DNA of 64,000 nucleotides from Cyanophora paradoxa (lineage: Eukaryota > Glaucocystophyceae > Cyanophorales > Cyanophoraceae): assembly GCA_004431415.1 (NCBI GenBank), contig QPMI01000434.1:1-64000 (forward strand), written 5' to 3'. Of this stretch, positions 45,741 to 53,544 are shown piece after piece. The notes under the pieces are model-generated. The model searched no databases. It was not told the DNA's origin and saw only the letters and a program-made list of their open reading frames with translations. Position 1 is the stretch's first letter; every line of letters begins with the position of its first letter. The position numbers and the translations under genes are program-made.

Positions 45741-48700
45741 ATGAGCTCCGTTCGCTCTACATCGCGGACGGCGCAGGCGTCGCCCGTACGCCCCCGCGCC
45801 GCGTCGTGCCGCACACCCCCTCGCCCCCCGCCTCCGAGTAAGTGACCGGCGGCCGCGCAGGAGAGCTCGCAGCGCGACGCGCCCTCCGTGCGCCTCAGAG
45901 CGGCCGTGGCAGAGGCTTCGCGCAAGGGCAGCACAGGCTCCCAGCACAGCGGCGTGCGCCCCCGCCCGCTCCGCGCCCGCGGCGCACCGCAAGGGGCCCA
46001 GCGGGGCGCAGGGGAAGAGCGGGCCGGGGGCGAGCGCGCCGCTGGAGCTGCCCCCCGGGATCGACCCGGACGCGTTCATCGTCGACCAGGTGAGGCTCTA
46101 GATCTGCTGAGGCCTCGCGGCGCGGGCCGGAGTGCGAGGCTTCCTTCGCAGGTGCTCGACGCGTTCCTGCAGCCCCTCGAGGCGCGCAGCCTGCAGGCCT
46201 CCCTCGAGTGCGCCCGCCCCGCCCCTTCCCCTCCCCCGCCCTCACCCGGCGCAGCGCGGGGCTGCCGGCGGCGGCGCGCGTGGACTGGCTGACCTTCATC
46301 GACGGCGTCGCGTGGCTGGCCGAGGAGCTCTCCCTCGAGGCCGCCACCTGGGGCGCCTTCGCCCTCCTCTCCTACCGCGTCCGCCCCTCCCTCTGGATTT
46401 GACCCGGATCGAATCTGATGCGATGCGGCAGATCTTCGAGCGGCTCGGGGAGGCGGTGCGGGCCGGGGAGCTCCCGATCGGGCAGCACGCGCTCTACGGC
46501 CACGCACTCGCCGCCGCCCTCCGCGCCGACCCGGGCGCCCGCCTCGTGCGCCCGCCTCGAACTCGAGTTCGACTCGAATTCGAGTTCGACCCGAAATCGA
46601 TGCGCGCGCAGTGCGCGCTGCGGATCTACCGCGCTTGCCGCCTCTGGGCGCTCCTCGGCTGCCGGCCCCCCGGCCTCGGCGCCGGCGTCCGTGCGCGCTA
46701 GTCCCCCCTTCTCTCGCCCTTGCGGCTCGCCGAGGCGGGCGCTCGCAGTGCGGACGATGGCGAGCAGCGAGCTGGAGGTGTACCACTACCTGCTGCACCG
46801 CGGGGCGGAGGCCGACGCCGCCCGCCGCCGCGACTGGGCCCTCGAGGAGCAGCGCCGCGGCGAGGCCTGGCGAGCCCGCACTCGCGCCCTCCGCGCCGCC
46901 CTCGCCCCCCGCCTGCGCCAGCTCGCCCCGCTCCTGCAGGAGCGCGCGGCGCGGGCGCCGGCCCCGCACGAGCTGGAGGCCCCCGAGGCGCGGCCCGGCG
47001 CGTCGCCTGCTTCTGCTGAGCGGGGCCTGAGGGGCGGGGCAGGGGCGGGCGGGGCGGGTCGGGAAGGGGCGCGGGGGCGGCCCGGGCCCTCGCCGCGCGC
47101 GTCGCCCTCGCCGTGCGCCCCCCCCCCCCCCCGGTCGTTCCTCTCGTCACCTCAACTCCGCCTCTTCGCCGAGCTCTCCCCTAGATTCAAGGCCTTCAGC
47201 TCCTCCACGTTTCTCCGAGCCTCTGACCAGGCTGAGCTGTCGTGCGCAGGCGGAGCTGGCGCGGCAGCAGAGGGCGGTGGCGGAGCGGGCGGAGGCAGCG
47301 GCGGCGGCGGAGGCCGAGCGGCGGCGCCGGGAGGCGGCGGAGGAGGCGGCCGCCGTAGCCGAGCTCCTCGCCGCGGGCGCGGCCCCGGCGCCCTCCCCGA
47401 GCCCCGGCGGCAGGCGGCGGGGCGCGACGGAAGGCGGCGCCCGCGCGGGCGGCGCGGGCGGCGCGGATGGCGCGGGCGGCGCGGGCGGCGCGGGCGGCGC
47501 GGGCGGCGCGGGCGGCGCGGGCGGCGCCAACGGGGCGGGGGCGGAGAGCGGGTCCGGGCGGGAAGCCGACCGGCTTCCGGGGACAGGACCGGGGCGGCTA
47601 GCCGGCCTGCCTCCGGGAGTGGGGCGGCCACGGCGAGCCGGCCGGCCTTGGGGCAAACCGGTAGCGCGGCGAGCCCGCCGGCGTCAGGGCGTGCTGCAGG
47701 CGGGGCGGCAAGTCCTCCCGCCTCGGCGGGAAAGACCGGCGCGGCGAGCCCGCCGCCATCCGCGGGAAGGGCGGGCGCAAGCGCGGGCGCTGGCGCGGCG
47801 GCGGCGCCCCCGGCGCAGGCCGGATCTGCTTCGAGCGTCCCGGTCCCTGCAGCTGCAGCCGGCGCGGCGGGGCCTGCCGCCGCCAGTGCCTCGGCGGGGC
47901 CTTCGAAACCTGGCGCCGCGCCGGCCGCCGCCGGCGCCGCGCGCGCCCTGCCAGGCGCGGGTCGTCTGGCGCCGGCGACGCGGGGGCCGGCGCAGCGGCT
48001 GGGAGGGGCGCCGGGGCCGCCGCCATGGCCCTCGCTGCCGCCGCCGTTGGAGACTCCTTAAAGGTAGCGTAACCTCAGCACTTCTCCCTCCTCCCGTCCA
48101 AGGCCGACGGAGCGCGGCGCGCAGGCGTTCGAGGGGCTGTCGAAGCGGGCGGCGGCGCCGGTACCCCCCGCCCCACAGGTCTTCTCCGTCGGGACGTTCG
48201 CCGAGGAGAGCTACGAGAGGTCAGCGTACCCCCCCCCTTTCTCCTCCTCCTCGCCCCCTCCTCACTCCTCCTGGTCAGCCGGCTGCGGCGAGGCTCGAGG
48301 GCGCAGGCGGAGGCGAAGGCGGAGGGGGCGGAGAAGGCGGCATGGAAGGACAAGGTGGCCGCCTGGTCCGCGGACGAGGGGGGGCCGGGCGACGCCACGC
48401 CCCCGCCCAAGCGCGCCGGCAACTCCTCCAAGCGCCGCAAGGGCGACGCGGGGTCGACGCCGGGGCAGAAGGGCCCCAAGGGCGCCCCCGGCCGCCCCAG
48501 CTCGGCCGCCGGCGCCGCCCGCCCCAGCGCCGCGGGGCCGCCACGGGAGACGGGAGGGCGCGGGGGCGCGGCCGCGCTCGGCGACGACGGCGCGGCGGCG
48601 GCCCGGCTCGGCGCCCGGGCCGCGGCGCGCCTCGGCGGGGCCGGGCGGCCCGCCCCGCCCGAGGGCGAGCCGGCGGAGTCGCGCGAGGAAGAGGCCCCGG

Positions 48701-49832
48701 GGCCCGTCCTCGTACCCGTCGAGCCCCGCCTCTACGAGGTGCTCGCTGCGCCCCGCCCGCCCGGCCCCCGCCCGCGGCCCACTCGGGGGGCAGATGCCGG
48801 CGGAAGGCTCCTCCCTTCTCGACTCCTCGGCACTCGGTAGCTTCCCCGCCCCGCGCCGCCCGCCCCGCCCCGCGAGGCCGAAGGCCTGACGCCCCGCCGG
48901 CAGGCGCCGTGCCCTGGGCCTGGGAGCTCGACGCGTTCCCCCCGAACGGCTCGTGGGCGTCGCACGCCCCCCGCCGGCCCTCCTCCGCGGGGGGTACACG
49001 GGGCTCCAGGGCCGTGAAGACCGCCGGCTTCTCCCGGGAGCCCCCGTGCGTTCGAATTCGCGTACCCCTGCACCCACGGCCTCGCCCCGACGCGCCGGCC
49101 GCGCAGGCGGACGACGCTGGGGCGGGGCCTCATGACCGCCTCTACCCCCAGCATCCCCACGGTCGCCGGCCCCGGCCCCGACCTCTCGTACACGTACCCC
49201 ACCGTGCAGCTCTCGCGCCCCTCCTCCGCCCCGCCCGTCTCCCCCTCGGGGTCCCCCGCCGGCTCGCCCCCCCGCTCCCCGCCCCGCCCCGTCTCCCCTC
49301 CCGGGGCCTCGTGGGAGGGGGCCGGGGCGGGGCGGGTGCGCGGGGCCGGCGGGGGCCTGCGGCGGGCCTCCTCTGCGGGGGCCTGCTGCGCGGGGCGCGG
49401 CTCCCGGCGTGGGCGCTCTCCCTCTACGAGCGCAACCGGGCCCTCGCGCTGCGGGCCGCCGAGGACCACGCGTTCGTGCACTACGGCCCGGGGCCGGCGC
49501 GGGGCTGGCGGGGGCGCGGCCCCGACCCCGCCCAGGCCGAGGTCCACGAGCGCCTCGTCCTCACCGGCAGCGCCCGCGCCGCCGGCCGCTGCCCCTTCCG
49601 CGTCCCCTCCGCCCCCGCCCCCGCCCCCAACCCCGCCGCGCTCGCCGTCGGCCCCGCCCCCGCCGCCCGCCCCGCCTCGCGCCCCTCCTCCGCCTCCACT
49701 GCGCACCGACCCCGCCCCGCCTCCGCCGGCCCCCGCCCCGCCCCCGCCCCCGCCGCCCTGCCCGCGCCCCCGGATCCCCCGGCCTCCCTTAGGCGGGACT
49801 CGCTCTCCATCCTCGTGGAGGCGACTTCGTAG
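45741..49832 (+). CDS. Unknown protein B: conserved module shared with divergent neighbour A
   Basis: Not a recognised family. ATG at 45741 gives MSSVRSTSRTAQASPVRPRA. Later exons read LELPPGIDPDAFIVDQ and VLDAFLQPLEARSLQASL. The module shared with protein A follows: ARVDWLTFIDGVAWLAEELS, TWGAFALLSYR, IFERLGEAVRAGELPIGQHA, LYGHALAAALRADPGAR, IYRACRLWALLGCRPP, and MASSELEVYHYLLHRG with ARRRDWALEEQ. Next a coiled coil ARQQRAVAERAEAAAAAEAE, a Gly/Ala-repeat region whose reading frame is uncertain (47.4-48.0 kb), and a Lys/Ala segment KAAWKDKVAAWSADEGG. The C-terminal exons contain VPWAWELDAFPPNGSWASHA, PDLSYTYPTVQLSRPSSAPP and RNRALALRAAEDHAFVHYGP, ending LSILVEATS. Its stop is 46 bp from that of the thioredoxin-like gene. 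Confidence 0.6.
46557..46590. repeat. Overlapping palindromes inside an intron of gene B
   Basis: tcgaactcgagttcga (46557-46572) is a perfect 16-bp palindrome and ctcgaattcgag (46573-46584) a second one directly after it. Together they could form hairpins in the intron just upstream of the IYRACRLW exon. Confidence 0.75.
47449..47529 (+). repeat. 9-bp tandem repeat (ggcgcgggc type)
   Basis: About nine near-perfect copies, encoding Gly-Gly-Ala, Gly-Arg-Arg or Ala-Gly-Ala style repeats depending on frame, within gene B. This is the stretch where the reading frame of B cannot be decided by eye. Confidence 0.8.
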
Positions 49833-49878
49833 CGTTTCCATCTGTCCGTGAATGTTCACCCGTGCGCCGGGCGGGCGG

Positions 49879-50698
49879 CTAGCTCGCGGCGAGGGCGGCG
49901 GCGGCGGAGGCGGCGGCGGCCTGCATGCCGCCGCCGTAGAAGGAGCGGCGCAGGTTGGGCAGCGCCTGGTTGATGGCCTCGGCGGCCGAGGGCGGCGGGG
50001 GCACGAGGCCCAGCGCCGAGAGCCGCGTCCTGGCCTCGGGCGGGAGCGGGGCGTTGGGCTTGCCGAGGCCGTCGACGCTCGGCACGAGCTGCGCGATCAG
50101 CTTCGTGACGAGGGGGCTGTTGGGGCCCACGGCCACGTCCAGCAGCGCCCCGTTCTGCGCCCCCAGTTCGACCCCAGCGCGGGCCCGGGGGCGGCGCGCG
50201 CGCCTTGTAGAAGAGGTAGATGGGCTTCGAGGAGGAGAGCTTGGACGCCGCCTCGGGCGGCACGTCCGGCAGCAGACTGTTCAGTGTGCGGAAGTAGCGC
50301 AGCCGCTGGTCCGCCTTGTCCAGATCGAACTTCGCCCCGCGCGCGTACGTCGGCCGCAGCAGCAAGGCGGCGCCGCGCGGAGGACGGGGCGCACGTAGAC
50401 GAATTTGAGCGTCGCGACGAGCGCCTTGCACGGCCCCGCCCACTCGCTGTAGACCTCAACGACCTTGAGCTGCGGCGAGGCGATCTCCTGCTTAATCTTC
50501 TCCTGCGGCAGGGTTAGCGGCAGGCGAATCTTGCCGCTCGGCCGGTGGCACCGGATCGCGTATGTCCTCTGAGAGCGGGTCCGTCAGGGAGGCAACTCGA
50601 GCGTGCGTAGGGGCGGGACGAAAGCGCCATGGCGTACGCGCACCTATGTCGAATTCCTTCTTGGCAGGCGGAGCCGCTACCGCTACTTTGCTCGCCAT
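49879..50698 (-). CDS. Thioredoxin-like protein with degenerate active site (WAGPC)
   Basis: Start at 50698: MASKVAVAAPPAKKEFDI. A 17-nt microexon (50552-50568) encodes most of EDIRDP and joins EKIKQEIASPQLKVVEVYSE, followed by WAGPCKALVATLKFVYV. This is a thioredoxin fold core, with the first active-site Cys of WCGPC replaced by Ala, so normal disulfide reduction is unlikely. Next AKFDLDKADQRLRYFRTLNS, PEAASKLSSSKPIYLFYK and NGALLDVAVGPNSPLVTKLI complete the domain (SKPIYLFYKNG matches the conserved cis-Pro strand region). The tail is Ala/Pro-rich, ending AAAALAAS. The overall look recalls thioredoxins attached to axonemal dynein (NME8/NME9 type), but no NDK domain follows; the ciliary link is inference. 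It is head-to-head with the next gene, 179 bp apart. Confidence 0.78.
50552..50568 (-). other. 17-nt microexon in the thioredoxin-like gene
   Basis: Coding strand aggacatacgcgatccg is flanked by ctctcag upstream and gtgccacc downstream. It restores frame: DI + EDIRDP + EKIKQE. Skipping it gives a stop within four codons. Both flanking introns have a CTGAC or CTAAC motif. Confidence 0.72.
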
Positions 50699-50877
50699 GC
50701 GCTTCGGTCGCGTGCGCCACTCAAGGGACCAGCAAGCTCTTTAGCTGACGGGCTGGGGTCAACGGGATCGCTTCAATTGCTATCTAGCTACTATGCAGGG
50801 TCTGAGCACAGGCGTGGAACAGCGAGGAGACGCAGGTTCAGCGGTTTTTTTTGTGAGTTGCGTGGGTACACCCATCG
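50699..50877. promoter_or_regulatory. Spacer between divergent thioredoxin-like and propeller genes
   Basis: 179 bp between start codons; presumed shared promoter region. A run of T (ggtttttttt near 50842) lies 30 bp before the + strand ATG. Confidence 0.45.
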
Positions 50878-53078
50878 ATGCGGCTGAACCTGCCGCCGCC
50901 CGCGCCGACGCTCGCCGGCATCCTCACGGCGGTCGGCGGCGATTCTCTTGCGGTCTGCTGCGACGGGGGCGTCGTAGGCATCGTCCAGGCGTCCGGCTCG
51001 GCCAGCGCTGGTGCGCCCCGTCGATCCCCGACGCGACGACGTTCCGACCGCCCGCGCGCAGCAGAAAAGGTCCAGAGGCTTAGCTGCGATGATTCTGGGG
51101 CGTTGGAGGTGGACGCGGCGACGTGCTCGGCCGACGGCCTCGTCCTCGCCGTCGCCTACCGCCGCTGGCTCGTGGCGTACGACGTGCGCGCCTCCCGCGC
51201 TCGATCCGACGCGCCGCGCGCGACCAGCTCGACGCCGCAGGTCGCGCGGCTCGCGGAGGTGGGGCGGTACCGCCTGAGCTCCCACCCCAAGTCCGTCGAC
51301 GCCGCCGCGCTCCCCCGCGCGGACGAGGGCGCCCAGGCGAGCAATCCCGGCGCCGCGCGGCCTCCGCGCTGCGGCCGCGCCCGCTCACGGCCCACGCGCA
51401 CTCGCAGCGCGCCGCTCGGTACCTGCTGGCCGTGGCGGGGGCCAACGGGGTGGAGCTCTACCTGCACGGCGCTGGCGACGACGCGGCAGTGCCCGCAGAC
51501 GGGACGGAGGCGAGGGGGGCCCCGTGGCGCGTCCTCCACAGGGGCTACCCCATCGCCGGCGTACGCATCGCCCCCGACGGCTCCAGCCTCGCCGCGGTCC
51601 GCCGTACTCCCCCCAACCACCCACCCCTCGCATTCCCCTCGGGACGCGGGGAGGGGTACAGGCCTCGTACGACGGGAACCTGGGGGTGTGGAGCACGGGG
51701 GCGAGGGGGGAGGACGGCCTGCCGCGCCTGGCAGCGGCGTCGGAGCTGTGGTTCGAGGGGGGCGGGCCCGGGGCGGACCGGGCGACGTCGCTGGAGTTCA
51801 GCCCCTCGGGGCGCGCCCTCGCCCTCGCCCTCTGGTCCGGCGCCGTTCTCGTCTACAGCCGCCAGGCCGACGTGCCCGCCCCGCCCGCCCGCCCCGCCCG
51901 CCTGCCGCCGTCTCGTGCGGCTCACCCCCGGCAGGGCCCCGCGTGGCGCCGGGGCCACGCGCGGATCACGGCGGAGGGCGGGGGCTCCTGCAGGGCGCCC
52001 CCGCCGCCGTCTCGGCGGCCGTGCCGGGGACCTTCGTCGCGTGGTCGCCCAACGGCCTCCTCCTCGCGTCCGCCCCGCCTCATCCGCCCCCTCCGAGCCG
52101 ACCTGAGCGGCGTGCAGGGTGGCCTTCGGCTCGCAGGGCGGCGCCGTGGGCCTCTACTGCGCCGCGGAGGGCACCCCGCTGCTGAGCCTCCCGCCCCCGG
52201 CCCCCGCCGCCCCCTGCGCGGCCTCGCCGCCCTCCCCGCCGCCCTCGCCGCCTACGACCGCGCCCGCCTCCTCCGTCTCCTCCCCTGGCCCCGCCCCGCC
52301 ACCTGGCGCCCCGGTGCCCCCGCCCCGCCCCGCACCGCACCGCACCGCCTCCCGCCTCGCGCCGCCCTGACGCGGCGACCGGGGCGGCGGCGCGCAGGCG
52401 AGGAGTGGGTGCTCCTCGACGGGCCCCACGGCCGCCTCTGCTGTGCCCCGGGCGAGGGCGAGCCCGGTGCGCCCGCGCCCCGCCCGCCCCGCGCGCCCCG
52501 CCCCGCCCCGCGCGCCCCGCCCACGCGAGGCCGACCCCGGCGGCGCAGGGGCCGCGCTCCTGAGCGCCGCCCTCCCCCTCGCGCTCGCCCTCCGGCGGCC
52601 GGCGGAAGGGGCGGCCTCGGGCCGCCGGAGCCGCTGCCGGTCCCGTTCCTGCCGCGCTCCGTGCTCGCGGCGCGCGGGGCGGACTCGGAGGGCGGCTGGC
52701 GGGGCGGGCGGGGCCCGGGGCTCGCCGCCGCCGCCGTCGGCCCCGGCGGCACCGTGGCCCTCGCCTCGGGGTACGCGGTCTTCGCCGCCTTCCCCAGGCC
52801 GCCGGATGCGGGGCTGGTCGTGGCGTGGGCGCCGCTGGCGGCCCCGCCGCCTCGCTCGCCTTCCTCCCCCCGACGCCCTCCACGCGACCCTCTCCGACGG
52901 CTCCCGCTGCGCCTTCCGCCCCGCCGCCGCCCCGGCCCCCGCCCTCGTGCCCCTGCCCCTGCCCGCCTCCCCGCAAGCGGACGCCGAGGCGGAGTGCAGG
53001 GCGGCGCTGGCTGCCCTCGCCCTCGAGCCCCCCCTCGGCGCCCCCGGGCCGGCGCACCCCCCGGAGACCCCCGCCTAG
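50878..53078 (+). CDS. Beta-propeller (WD40-like) protein of unknown function
   Basis: Start at 50878: MRLNLPPPAPTLAGILTAVG, then DSLAVCCDGGVVGIVQ. Exons carry propeller-blade phrases: CSADGLVLAVAYRRWLVAYD; LAEVGRYRLSSHPKSVDAAA; RYLLAVAGANGVELYLHGAG; GYPIAGVRIAPDGSSLAA; ASYDGNLGVWSTG; ATSLEFSPSGRALALALWSG; VAFGSQGGAVGLYCAAEGTP; EEWVLLDGPHGRLCCAPGEG; and VAVGPGGTVALAS-like and LVVAWAPLA strands. Introns use GTCCGC and GC donors (for example after RADEG). The likely C-terminus reads LHATLSDGSRCAFRPAAAPA and ends PAHPPETPA at 53078, but the frame over the last 250 bp is uncertain. No family could be assigned; several blades recall RIC1-type or trafficking propellers. Confidence 0.55.
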
Positions 53079-53544
53079 GCCGCCGAGGCTCGCACCGCAT
53101 GCGCAGCTGGCGCGGCTTTCGCGAATTTGATCGGAATTCGAACCTGGATCCGCGCCGGCGCCCGGATCCGGAATCCGGATGGCCGGCGGGGTACAGGAAC
53201 GCCTCTGCAGAAAAACAAAAGTTAGCTTCGACGCTCCAAGCGCGCGGCGCGGCGAGCTTCGCCGGTCTCACAGGGGAGAAGTCCTCGCCCATCATTCTGG
53301 GCAGCAAAGCCCCGGAGCTGCGCCCGCCGCCCATCCGGCCAAGCTCCGACGCAAACCCGGCGAGGTGGCGGCCTGCTTCAAATAGCTACAACCATCCTCT
53401 CTGAGGCCTGGCAGCAGCCCGCGCGCCCCGCCGTCGCAGCGGCGCGGCTTTCCGCGAACACGCGCGCCCGCGCCCGCGGGCGGGCGGGCGGTTCGGCAGC
53501 AGTTTTGGTACCAGCACTAGCTAGGTAGCAAGCTGCGCGGCGAA
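53079..53544. other. Intergenic stretch with restriction-site-like palindromes
   Basis: At 53130-53180 gaattc and ggatcc-type palindromes are clustered. An open frame runs to 53404 with TGEKSSPIILGSKAPELRPP, which looks weakly coding, and another ATG frame occupies 53179-53385. Neither has a clear splice link or homolog, so no gene is called. Confidence 0.45.

Noticed and set aside
47449-47529. CRISPR-like array
   Set aside because: The 9-bp period has no spacers; it is a coding Gly/Ala tandem repeat in a eukaryotic gene.
53179-53385. Small gene (68 codons) between the propeller and RRxS genes
   Set aside because: Three frames are open across the stretch, with no conserved motif or splice support.
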